DNA of 64,000 nucleotides from Sphingomonas hankookensis (GTDB taxonomy: Bacteria; Pseudomonadota; Alphaproteobacteria; Sphingomonadales; Sphingomonadaceae). The notes beneath the pieces were generated by a model. That model did no database searches. It was given only the letters and a program-made list of their open reading frames with translations, and was not told the origin of the DNA. The position numbers and the translations under genes were made by a program. Of this stretch, positions 1 through 7,567 are shown piece after piece. Each line of letters begins with the position of its first letter. Position 1 is the stretch's first letter. Where the stretch lies: contig NZ_CP117025.1 of the NCBI RefSeq assembly GCF_028551275.1, positions 2,041,501 to 2,105,500 of the forward strand, read 5' to 3'.

Positions 1-1380
1 ATCGCGCTTGTCATCGCCATCGTCGCGGTGGCGACGATTGGCGGTTTGCTGTTCGGATATGACAGCGGTGCGGTGAACGGGACGCAGGAGGGGCTGAAGA
101 GCGCCTTCGGGTTGAGCGAGGCGGGGCTGGGCTTCACGGTCGGCTCGCTGCTGATCGGTTGTTTCGTCGGTGCGTTTCTGGCGGGCAAGCTGGCCGACGC
201 GATGGGCCGCCGCAAGGTGATGATGCTCGCCGCGATCCTGTTCCTCGTCGGCGCGCTGGTCCAGGGGTTCAGCCATGTCCAGCTGCTGTTCGTCGTCGCG
301 CGCTTCATGGGCGGCATGGCGGTCGGCGCGGCATCGGTGCTGTCGCCCGCCTATATTTCCGAAGTTGCCCCCGCCAATATTCGCGGGCGGATGACGACGA
401 TCCAGCAGATCATGATCATCACCGGCCTGACCGCCGCGTTCGTCGTGAACTATTATCTGGCCGCCGCCGCGGGCGCCTCGACCGAAATCTGGTGGGGCGG
501 CTATGAGGCGTGGCGCTGGATGTACTGGATGCAGGCGATCCCGGCGGCAGTGTTCCTGGTCGCGTTGCTCTTCATCCCGGAAAGCCCGCGCTATCTGGTG
601 CAGAAGGGGCGTCTCGACGAAGCGCGCATCGTGCTGACCCGGCTGTTCGGGCCGGCAGCCGCGGCGGTGAAGATCCGCGATATCGAGGCGTCGTTCAGCA
701 AGGATCACCGTCCGCAGCTTCGCGACATCATGGACCCGGTGAAGGGCGGCATCCGCCCGATCGTCTGGGCCGGCTTCGTGCTGGCGGTGTTCCAGCAGCT
801 CGTCGGCATCAACGTCATCTTCTATTATGGCGCGACCCTGTGGCAGCTGGCCGGCTTTACCGAAGACCAGTCGTTGCAGATCAACATCCTGTCGGGTGTC
901 GTGTCGATCGCGGCCTGTTTCGTGACGATCGCGCTGGTCGACCGGATCGGGCGCAAGCCGTTGCTGCTGATCGGTTCGGCGGGCATGGCGGTGACGCTGT
1001 GGGCGCTGGTCTATTGCTTCCACAACGGCACGCTCGACGCGGCGGGTAAACTTCAGCTGTCGGCGGAACTCGGCACGCTCGCGCTATGGGCGGCGAACCT
1101 CTACGTCGTGTTCTTCAACGTCAGCTGGGGCCCGATCATGTGGGTCATGCTGGGCGAGATGTTCCCGAACCAGATGCGCGGATCGGCGCTGGCGATCTGC
1201 GGCTTTGCCCAGTGGTTCGCCAACTATCTGATCGCGCAGAGTTTTCCGGTGATGGCCGCCGGCCTGGGTCTGACGATCACCTACAGCTTCTACGGCATCT
1301 GCGCCGTCATCAGCTTCTTCCTCGTCCAGAAGTTCATTCATGAGACGAAGGGCAAGGAGCTGGAGGACATGCAGGGCTGA
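1..1380 (+). CDS. Sugar porter family MFS transporter, 5' end off window (probable D-xylose/H+ symporter)
   Basis: The reading frame is open to the first base, so the true start lies upstream; the GTG at 28 is internal. The visible ~459 residues carry sugar-porter (SP family) signatures: GYDSGAVNG in the first membrane helix, GKLADAMGRR in the first cytoplasmic loop, PESPRYL at the end of the first half, QQLVGINVIFYYG in helix 7 and DRIGRKPLL in the second half. This is the usual 12-helix arrangement of inner-membrane sugar/proton symporters such as XylE. It lies 70 bp before xylD on the same strand, so D-xylose is the most likely substrate, but that is inference from context; glucose or arabinose transport cannot be excluded. 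Confidence 0.9.
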   Translation: MALVIAIVAVATIGGLLFGYDSGAVNGTQEGLKSAFGLSEAGLGFTVGSLLIGCFVGAFLAGKLADAMGRRKVMMLAAILFLVGALVQGFSHVQLLFVVARFMGGMAVGAASVLSPAYISEVAPANIRGRMTTIQQIMIITGLTAAFVVNYYLAAAAGASTEIWWGGYEAWRWMYWMQAIPAAVFLVALLFIPESPRYLVQKGRLDEARIVLTRLFGPAAAAVKIRDIEASFSKDHRPQLRDIMDPVKGGIRPIVWAGFVLAVFQQLVGINVIFYYGATLWQLAGFTEDQSLQINILSGVVSIAACFVTIALVDRIGRKPLLLIGSAGMAVTLWALVYCFHNGTLDAAGKLQLSAELGTLALWAANLYVVFFNVSWGPIMWVMLGEMFPNQMRGSALAICGFAQWFANYLIAQSFPVMAAGLGLTITYSFYGICAVISFFLVQKFIHETKGKELEDMQG

Positions 1381-1388
1381 GAATCTGC

Positions 1389-1400
1389 GTTACGCGTAAC
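1389..1400. promoter_or_regulatory. Perfect 12-bp palindrome in the transporter-xylD gap
   Basis: GTTACGCGTAAC is a perfect inverted repeat lying 8 bp after the transporter stop codon. It may be an operator for internal control of xylD, but the centre is a GC step rather than the CG step usual for LacI-family sites, so the binding protein is unknown. Confidence 0.35.
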
Positions 1401-1413
1401 CTTCGCTACCTTC

Positions 1414-1434
1414 GGCCCCGCGCGTTGCGGGGCC
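1414..1434 (+). terminator. GC-rich hairpin between transporter and xylD
   Basis: GGCCCCGC, a five-base loop and GCGGGGCC form a perfect 8-bp stem. No T-run follows, so it may act as a partial terminator or mRNA processing/stability hairpin that sets the ratio of transporter to enzymes. Confidence 0.45.
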
Positions 1435-1450
1435 TCTCGACCGAGTGGAC

Positions 1451-3232
1451 ATGATGACCCGTACCCCCGCCCGTCCGTTCCGATCGCGCGAATGGTTCGC
1501 CGCGCCCGGCCGTCTCGACATGGCCGCGCTGTATCTTGAACGGTTCATGAACTACGGTATCACGCCCAGGGAACTGACCAGCGGGCGGCCGATCATCGGC
1601 ATCGCCCAGTCGGGATCGGACCTGACGCCGTGCAACCGCATCCACCTGGAAACGGTCAAGCGGGTGAAGGCGGGGATCGAGGCGGCGGGGGGGATTCCGA
1701 TGGAATTTCCGACCCATCCGATCTTCGAGAATTGCCGCCGGCCGACCGCGGCGATCGACCGCAATCTCGCCTATCTCGGGCTCGTCGAGATTTTGAACGG
1801 CTATCCGATCGATGCGGTCGTGCTGACCACCGGGTGCGACAAGACCACGCCGTCGGCGATCATGGCGGCGTCGACGGTCGACATTCCGGCGATCGTGCTG
1901 TCGGGCGGGCCGATGCTCGACGGGTGGCATGACGGCGATCTGGTCGGGTCGGGCACGGTGATCTGGCGCTCACGGCGCAAGCTCGCGGCGGGCGAGATCA
2001 CTGAGGAAGAGTTTCTGGAGGCGGCGACCGCGTCGGCGCCGTCGGCCGGCCATTGCAACACCATGGGTACGGCATCGACGATGAACGCCATCGCCGAAGG
2101 GCTGGGCATGTCGCTGCCCGGCTGCGCGGCGATCCCGGCGCCCTATCGCGAGCGGGGGCAGATCGCGTACGAGACGGGCAAGCGTATCGTCGAGATGGCC
2201 TATGACGATTTGCGTCCGTCGAAGATTTTGACGCGGCAGTCGTTCCTGAACGCGATCGCGCTCATCACCGCGATCGGCGGATCGTCGAACGCGCATCCGC
2301 ATCTGCACGCGATGGCGCGCCATGCCGATATCGAGCTCAAGCCGTCCGACTGGATGGAGTTTGGCTATGACCTGCCGCTGCTGGTCGATGTGCAGCCGGC
2401 GGGGCGGTTCCTGGGTGAGCGCTTCCACCGCGCCGGTGGCGTGCCGGCGGTACTGTCCGAACTGATCGCGGCGGGGAAGGTCGACGGCAATGTCGCGACG
2501 GTTACCGGCAGGACGCTGGGTGAGAATGTCGCCAACCGCTTTGCTACCGATCGCGAGGTCATCCGGGCGTACGACCAGCCGCTCAAAGAACAGGCGGGCT
2601 TCCTGGTGCTGTCGGGCAATCTGTTCGACGTGGCGATCATGAAGACCAGCGTGATCGGTCCCGATTTCCGGGCGCGCTACCTGTCGCGGCCGGGCCATGA
2701 GGGCTGTTTCGAAGGGCGGGCGATCGTGTTCGACGGGTCGGACGATTATCACCACCGGATCGACGATCCGGCGCTCGATATCGACGAGAACTGCATTCTC
2801 GTCATTCGCGGCGCGGGGGTGATCGGCTGGCCGGGATCGGCCGAGGTCACCAACATGCAGCCGCCCGCCGCCTTGCTGCAACGGGGTATCCAGAGCCTGC
2901 CGACGATCGGCGACGGGCGGCAGTCGGGGACGTCGGACAGCCCGTCGATCCTGAACGCCTCGCCCGAAAGTGCGGTCGGCGGTGGCCTCGCTTGGCTGTG
3001 TACCGGCGACACGATCCGCATCGACCTGAACCATGGCCGCTGCGACATGTTGGTCGACGATGCCGAGATCGCACGGCGCAAGGGCGAGGGCATCCCGCCG
3101 GTGCCGGCCAGTCAGACGCCTTGGGAAGAAATCTACCGCGAGAAGGTCGGGCAACTGGGCGAAGGTGGTGTGCTCGACCTTGCGCTGAAATATCGTCGGA
3201 CGTCGGAAACGACGCCGCGCCACAATCACTGA
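1451..3232 (+). CDS. xylD: D-xylonate dehydratase (IlvD/Edd family)
   Basis: This enzyme dehydrates D-xylonate to 2-keto-3-deoxy-D-xylonate, the third step of the oxidative xylose pathway. The 593-residue protein closely resembles Caulobacter crescentus XylD along its whole length: ALYLERFMNYGITP near the N-terminus, TTGCDKTTP (Fe-S ligand cysteine), SAPSAGHCNTMGTASTMN (second cysteine), and a C-terminus ending PRHNH. IlvD/Edd enzymes carry an Fe-S cluster and Mg2+. ATG 1451 was chosen over GTG 1445 and ATG 1454 because it gives an N-terminus (MMTRTPARPFRSREWF) like that of XylD; the ribosome site is weak. It is followed after 10 bp by xylX. L-arabinonate dehydratases are close relatives, but the neighbours argue for xylonate. 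Confidence 0.93.
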   Translation: MMTRTPARPFRSREWFAAPGRLDMAALYLERFMNYGITPRELTSGRPIIGIAQSGSDLTPCNRIHLETVKRVKAGIEAAGGIPMEFPTHPIFENCRRPTAAIDRNLAYLGLVEILNGYPIDAVVLTTGCDKTTPSAIMAASTVDIPAIVLSGGPMLDGWHDGDLVGSGTVIWRSRRKLAAGEITEEEFLEAATASAPSAGHCNTMGTASTMNAIAEGLGMSLPGCAAIPAPYRERGQIAYETGKRIVEMAYDDLRPSKILTRQSFLNAIALITAIGGSSNAHPHLHAMARHADIELKPSDWMEFGYDLPLLVDVQPAGRFLGERFHRAGGVPAVLSELIAAGKVDGNVATVTGRTLGENVANRFATDREVIRAYDQPLKEQAGFLVLSGNLFDVAIMKTSVIGPDFRARYLSRPGHEGCFEGRAIVFDGSDDYHHRIDDPALDIDENCILVIRGAGVIGWPGSAEVTNMQPPAALLQRGIQSLPTIGDGRQSGTSDSPSILNASPESAVGGGLAWLCTGDTIRIDLNHGRCDMLVDDAEIARRKGEGIPPVPASQTPWEEIYREKVGQLGEGGVLDLALKYRRTSETTPRHNH

Positions 3233-3242
3233 GGAAACGGAC

Positions 3243-4382
3243 ATGAAAAGCGAACATGCCGCGCGGATGCTGCCGGCCGATCATGACCAGGCGCTGCTGG
3301 TCGGGCGGATGCAGCTGGCCGACGGCCCGACGCCGGTGGTGGTGAAGGGCGGCAAGGTTATCGACGTATCGGCGCATGCCGCGACCGTCGCCGACCTGTT
3401 GGAGTGCAGCGATATCGCGTCGCTTGACGGTCCGGTGGTGTGTGACACCGCCGCGCTGGCGGATCCGGCGGGCGAGCATCCGCCGATCCTGTCGCCGATC
3501 GACCTGCAATGCGTGAAGGCGGCGGGCGTCACGTTCGCGGTTTCGGCGCTGGAGCGGGTGATCGAGGAGCGCGCGCGTGGCGATGCCGATGCGGCGCAGG
3601 GTATTCGCGGCGATCTGGAAGCGCGCATCGGCGGGGGCATTCGCTCGGTGAAGCCGGGGTCGAGCGAGGCCGCCGAGCTGAAGGCCGCGCTGATCGACGC
3701 GGGCATGTGGTCGCAATATCTGGAGGTCGCGATCGGCCCCGATGCGGAGGTGTTCACCAAGGCACCGGTGCTTTCGACCATCGGCTGGGGTGGTGAAGTC
3801 GGCATCCGGTCGGACTCGTCGTGGAACAACCCCGAACCGGAAATCGTCGTCGTCGCCACCAGCGACGGCAAGATCGTCGGCGCGACACTCGGTAACGACG
3901 TCAACCTGCGCGACTTCGAAGGACGCTCGGCGCTGCTGCTCGGCAAGGCGAAGGATAACAACGCCTCGACCGGCATCGGACCGTTCATCCGCCTGTTCGA
4001 CGGCACCTTCACCATGGACACCGTCCGCGACGCGGTGGTCGACCTGCGCATCGATGGACCGGAGGGTTATGTCCTGACCGGCACCAGCACGATGCGCGAG
4101 ATCAGCCGCGATCCGGAGGATCTGGTGCGGCAGGCGCTGTCGGAGCACCAGTATCCCGACGGCTTCGTCCTGTTCCTCGGCACGCTGTTCGCGCCGGTAC
4201 AGGATCGTGACGAACCGGGCCGGGGCTTCACCCATAAGCCGGGCGACGTGGTGCGGATCAGCACCACGTCGCTGGGCGAGCTGGTCAACACCGTCACCAC
4301 GTCGAAGGTGGCCGAGCCGTGGCGGTTCGGCATCCGCGACCTGATGCGCAACCTTGCGCGCCGCGGCCTGATCGCCGCCTGA
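3243..4382 (+). CDS. xylX: 2-keto-3-deoxy-D-xylonate dehydratase (fumarylacetoacetase-like fold)
   Basis: The 379-residue protein matches Caulobacter XylX in size and sequence: SPIDLQCVKAAGVTFAVS, LERVIEERARGDA, WSQYLEVAIGPDAE, GNDVNLRDFEGRSALLL and a C-terminus ending RNLARRGLI. XylX converts 2-keto-3-deoxy-D-xylonate to alpha-ketoglutarate semialdehyde and has an FAH-type C-terminal domain that binds a divalent metal. The ATG is preceded by GAGGAAACG, a good ribosome site. It sits between xylD (10-bp gap) and xylB (23-bp gap), so it is almost certainly co-transcribed with them. The residual doubt is only whether it acts on the arabinose-derived analogue as well. Confidence 0.92.
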   Translation: MKSEHAARMLPADHDQALLVGRMQLADGPTPVVVKGGKVIDVSAHAATVADLLECSDIASLDGPVVCDTAALADPAGEHPPILSPIDLQCVKAAGVTFAVSALERVIEERARGDADAAQGIRGDLEARIGGGIRSVKPGSSEAAELKAALIDAGMWSQYLEVAIGPDAEVFTKAPVLSTIGWGGEVGIRSDSSWNNPEPEIVVVATSDGKIVGATLGNDVNLRDFEGRSALLLGKAKDNNASTGIGPFIRLFDGTFTMDTVRDAVVDLRIDGPEGYVLTGTSTMREISRDPEDLVRQALSEHQYPDGFVLFLGTLFAPVQDRDEPGRGFTHKPGDVVRISTTSLGELVNTVTTSKVAEPWRFGIRDLMRNLARRGLIAA

Positions 4383-4405
4383 CACCTCTTTGCTGGAAAA
4401 CCTCC

Positions 4406-5200
4406 ATGTCGCCTGACGATTTCGCCTACCCGATCGCGCCCGAAGCCCGTGCTTCCTATCCGTCACTCGCCGGCAAGCGCGTGCTCATCACCGGCGGCGG
4501 GTCGGGGATCGGTGCGGGCGTGGTCGAAGGGTTCGTGCGACAGGGCGCGCACGTCACCTTCTTCGACATTGCCGAAGAGGATTCGCGCAAGCTGATCGAG
4601 GAACTGGCAGACGTCGGTCCGACCCCCATGTTCCAGCGGGTCGACCTGACCGATATCGCTTCGCTCAAGGCCGCGATAGCCGATGCGATCGCGCAGGGCG
4701 GTGAGTTCGACGTGCTCGTCAACAACGCCGCCAGCGACGACCGCCATTCGATCGAGCAGGTCGACGAAGCCTATTGGGACAACCGGATGGGCGTGAATTT
4801 GCGCCACCTGTTCTTCGCCGCGCAGGCGGTGATCCCGGGCATGAAGGCCAGGGGCAAAGGCGTGATCGTCAACATGGGGTCGATCAGCTGGCATTTGGCG
4901 CTCGAGGAGCTGACCCTGTACCAGACCGCCAAGGCGGCGATCGAAGGGCTTACCCGCAGCTTCGCACGCGAACTGGGCGGCGACGGCATCCGTTCGGTCT
5001 GTGTCATCCCGGGCAATGTTCGCACCCCGCGGCAGTTGAAATGGTACACGCCGGAGGGCGAGGCGGAGATCGTGAAGGCGCAGTGCCTGAACGGTCGGCT
5101 GGTCGCCGGCGACATCGCGGCGATGATCCTGTTCCTTGCCTCCGACGATGCGCGGCTGGTAACCGGGCACAGCTTTTTCGTGGATGCAGGGTGGCGCTAG
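4406..5200 (+). CDS. xylB: NAD-dependent D-xylose 1-dehydrogenase (SDR family)
   Basis: This cytoplasmic enzyme oxidises D-xylose to D-xylonolactone, the first Weimberg step. The 264-residue protein has the classical SDR set: TGGGSGIG at about residues 29-36 for NAD binding, NNAA at 106-109, catalytic Ser159 in NMGSISW, and Tyr172/Lys176 in YQTAK. WYTPEGEAEIVKAQCL and the final DAGWR match Caulobacter XylB. The start ATG at 4406 (MSPDDFAYP) was chosen because the longer open frame from 4319 overlaps xylX and adds an unrelated N-terminus. The stop overlaps the region just before xylC, so translation is probably coupled. Confidence 0.92.
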   Translation: MSPDDFAYPIAPEARASYPSLAGKRVLITGGGSGIGAGVVEGFVRQGAHVTFFDIAEEDSRKLIEELADVGPTPMFQRVDLTDIASLKAAIADAIAQGGEFDVLVNNAASDDRHSIEQVDEAYWDNRMGVNLRHLFFAAQAVIPGMKARGKGVIVNMGSISWHLALEELTLYQTAKAAIEGLTRSFARELGGDGIRSVCVIPGNVRTPRQLKWYTPEGEAEIVKAQCLNGRLVAGDIAAMILFLASDDARLVTGHSFFVDAGWR

Positions 5201-5201
5201 G

Positions 5202-6092
5202 ATGACCAAGGTACAGAAATCCGAACCGGTCAGCGTCTGGGACCTGGCGGCACCGTTGCTGGAGGGACCGATCTGGGTCGATCGGGACCAGGCACTTTGG
5301 TTCGGCTGTATCAAGACGCCGCGCGTCCATCGCTACGATCCGGCGAGCGGTGAGCGGCGCAGCTGGGCAGCACCCGGCCAGTGCGGTTTCGTGCTTCCAT
5401 CGGCGGACGGCAAGTTCATCGCGGGCCTCCAGACCGGGCTGCATCGCTTCGATCCGGTCACGGGCGGGTTCGAACTGCTGGTCGATCCCGAACCCAATCT
5501 GCCGGGCAACCGGCTGAACGATGCGACGGTGGATTCGTCGGGGCGGCTGTGGTTCGGGACGATGGATGATGGCGAAAGTGCCGCGACCGGGACCATCTAT
5601 CGCCTAGGCGCAGACGGGCGGGCGGTCGCGTCGGCGCCGCCGGTCGCGATCACCAACGGCCCGGCGGTCAGCCCGGACGGGCGGACGCTGTATCATGTCG
5701 ATACGCTGGGCGGGCATGTCTATGCCTGCACCATTGCCGACGACGGGTCGCTGACCGATCGGCGGCTGTTCGTGTCGATCCCGAACGACGAAGGTTATCC
5801 CGATGGCCCGGCGGTAGACGCCGAAGGTTGCGTCTGGATCGGCCTGTACACCGGCTGGGGCATCCGCCGCTATTCACCGAAGGGCGAGTTGCTGGAGACG
5901 TTGCGGATGCCGGTCGATGCAATCACGAAGGTTGCGTTCGGCGGGCCGGACCGGCGGACGGTGTTCGCAACCACCGCGAACAAGCATCACGACGCCGAAC
6001 AGGCGGCGGCGCAGCCGCTGGCGGGGAATTTGTTCCAGTTCGAAGTCGATGTGCCGGGCGTGGCGGGGACGGAGATTTCGGTCGGGGTTTGA
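5202..6092 (+). CDS. xylC: Xylono-1,5-lactonase (SMP-30/gluconolactonase family)
   Basis: XylC hydrolyses xylonolactone to xylonate, the second step of the pathway. The 296-residue protein shows the six-bladed beta-propeller signatures of the SMP-30 family: a metal-ligand glutamate in LLEGPIW (E21), GLQTGLHRFDP, NDATVDSSGRLWFGTMDDGE, ITNGPAVSPDG and YPDGPAVDAEG. The overall pattern follows Caulobacter XylC. ATG 5202 lies one base after the xylB stop; an in-frame ATG at 5184 would overlap xylB by 17 bases and is less likely. This is the last gene of the run; alpha-ketoglutarate semialdehyde dehydrogenase (XylA), needed to finish the pathway, is not in the window. Confidence 0.9.
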   Translation: MTKVQKSEPVSVWDLAAPLLEGPIWVDRDQALWFGCIKTPRVHRYDPASGERRSWAAPGQCGFVLPSADGKFIAGLQTGLHRFDPVTGGFELLVDPEPNLPGNRLNDATVDSSGRLWFGTMDDGESAATGTIYRLGADGRAVASAPPVAITNGPAVSPDGRTLYHVDTLGGHVYACTIADDGSLTDRRLFVSIPNDEGYPDGPAVDAEGCVWIGLYTGWGIRRYSPKGELLETLRMPVDAITKVAFGGPDRRTVFATTANKHHDAEQAAAQPLAGNLFQFEVDVPGVAGTEISVGV

Positions 6093-6119
6093 AGGGGCGG
6101 CTCTCAGGGGTACTCGATC

Positions 6120-6335
6120 GTCATCCCGGATGTGATCCGGTCCAGCATTTTTGAAGAAGCTGGCACGTGATCTACCCGGCGCGATACGTCGCCCCAGCGC
6201 AGGCTGGGGCCTCAAGCGGCTCCTGCCGTGTGCGATCACCGAGAGATCCCAGCCTGCGCTGGGATGACGTTTGTCGCGATGAGGAGGGTTCAGGCTTCGG
6301 GAGAAGGAGGGCCCCGGATCAAGTCCGGTATGACG
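6120..6335. repeat. Cluster of palindromic intergenic repeats, family A
   Basis: This gap between two convergent genes (xylC and the LacI regulator) holds three repeat segments. GTCATCCCGG starts at 6120. Two 16-bp arms, CCCAGCGCAGGCTGGG (6193-6208) and its exact reverse complement (6248-6263), form one large hairpin, and the second arm is followed by ATGACG. A third segment, CCCCGGATCAAGTCCGG followed by TATGACG, lies at 6312-6335. The same family is seen at 60846-60926 and partly at 55036-55067. No gene is seen here; the hairpins could end transcription from both sides. Confidence 0.75.
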
Positions 6336-6356
6336 TTGTTGCTGGCGCTACTGCCC

Positions 6357-7379
6357 TCAGCTCGACTTGCGCACTACCAGTTCGGGCGGGAGTAGCGCCG
6401 GCGCGGTTTCGCGGCGGTTGATGCGGCGGATCAGCATGTCGACCAGCAATTCGCCGGCGCGCGCATAATCCTGTCGGATCGTCGTCAGCGGCGGTTGGGC
6501 GAGCGAGGCGGCGGGGATGTCGTCGAAGCCGATGATGGCGACATCGCCCGGCACGCTGAGCCCCGCTTCGGCCAGCGCCCGCATCGCGCCCAGCGCAATC
6601 ATGTCCGATGCGGCAAAGATGCCGTCGAACGCGATCCCGCGGGCGAGCAAGCGGCTGGCGGCGTCATAGCCCGATGCCTCGCTCGACAGCGCATCGACCT
6701 GCAATCCCGGATCGACCGGCAGGCCCGACGCCTGCAACGCGGCGGTGAGCCCCCGATAGCGGTCGCGGGACTCCGGATAGTGGCTCGATGCATCGCCGAG
6801 AAAGGCGATGCTGCGCCGACCCCGGTCGATCAGATGCTGGCCGGCATCGCGCCCGCCGCCGAGATTGTCACAGCCGATGACGGTGCCGGGATGCGCCGGA
6901 TCGGCCGATCCCCAGCGCACGAAATGCGTCCCCTGCGCGACCAGCTGATCAAGGCGGCGCGAATAATCGTCGAAATCGCCATAGCCGAGCAGGATGAGCC
7001 CGTCGGCCTTGCGGCTGTCCTCATAATCGACATGCCAGTCGGCGGAGAGCTGCTGGAACGAGGTCAGCAGGTCGTAGCCGCGCGCGCCGCAGGTGTGGAG
7101 GATCGACCCCAGCATCGACAGGAAGAACGGGTTGATCCGCGATCCGTCGGGTGCGGGGTCTTCGAAGAACAGCAGCGCCAGGGTCGAGGTGCTGCCTCGG
7201 CGGAGCGCGGAGGCGTTCTTGTCGACCTTGTAGTTCAGCTGGGCGGCGATCGCCTCGATCCGGAGGCGGGTGGCGGCGCTCACCGTCCGGTCGCCGCGCA
7301 GGGCACGGCTGACCGTCGGTTGCGACACGCCGGCCAGTGCCGCGATGTCGAACGAGGTCGGCTTGTCGCCCGCCGCCAT
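6357..7379 (-). CDS. LacI-family transcriptional regulator (candidate maltodextrin/glycogen regulator)
   Basis: The 340-residue protein has an N-terminal LacI helix-turn-helix (residues ~8-28, FDIAALAGVSQPTVSRALRG), a hinge (KNASALRRGST) and a periplasmic-binding-protein-like sensor domain ending VPGDVAIIGFDDIPAAS and PLTTIRQDY, typical of sugar-responsive repressors. It is divergent from the TonB receptor gene at 7568, with a 188-bp shared control region containing the palindrome ATACGTAT, whose central CG step suits LacI-type operators. The same 11-bp sequence lies before glgP. The arrangement resembles the maltose locus of Caulobacter, so the effector is probably maltose/maltodextrin or a derivative. 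A role in xylose control is possible but less supported, since the gene points toward the xyl operon rather than sharing its promoter. Confidence 0.85.
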   Translation of the reverse strand: MAAGDKPTSFDIAALAGVSQPTVSRALRGDRTVSAATRLRIEAIAAQLNYKVDKNASALRRGSTSTLALLFFEDPAPDGSRINPFFLSMLGSILHTCGARGYDLLTSFQQLSADWHVDYEDSRKADGLILLGYGDFDDYSRRLDQLVAQGTHFVRWGSADPAHPGTVIGCDNLGGGRDAGQHLIDRGRRSIAFLGDASSHYPESRDRYRGLTAALQASGLPVDPGLQVDALSSEASGYDAASRLLARGIAFDGIFAASDMIALGAMRALAEAGLSVPGDVAIIGFDDIPAASLAQPPLTTIRQDYARAGELLVDMLIRRINRRETAPALLPPELVVRKSS

Positions 7380-7457
7380 GCGATGTCCTCTCCCGGCCCC
7401 CCATGGGCGTTGCCGCCGGTGTAGCGGCGACGCATAACGTGGGGCAAGGGGCGACTG

Positions 7458-7468
7458 AATACGTATGC
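7458..7468 (+). promoter_or_regulatory. Candidate LacI-type operator before the TonB receptor gene
   Basis: AATACGTATGC, built on the perfect palindrome ATACGTAT, lies 100 bp before the TonB receptor start and 79 bp from the LacI gene start. The identical 11-mer occurs 62 bp before the glgP start (28406-28416). I saw no other copy of ATACGTAT in the window. Confidence 0.5.
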
Positions 7469-7567
7469 TGTCCGCTTCTCAACATGCCCCAATGGTTTCA
7501 ATAGGGCGGTACGGACGAACCGGGCGAAAGAGCCGGGGAATCAACCATCGTTGGGGAGGATTGGATC

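Noticed and set aside
1970..4466. Long minus-strand frames antisense to xylD and xylX
   Set aside because: xylD and xylX match known enzymes along their length; the antisense frames show only low-complexity composition.
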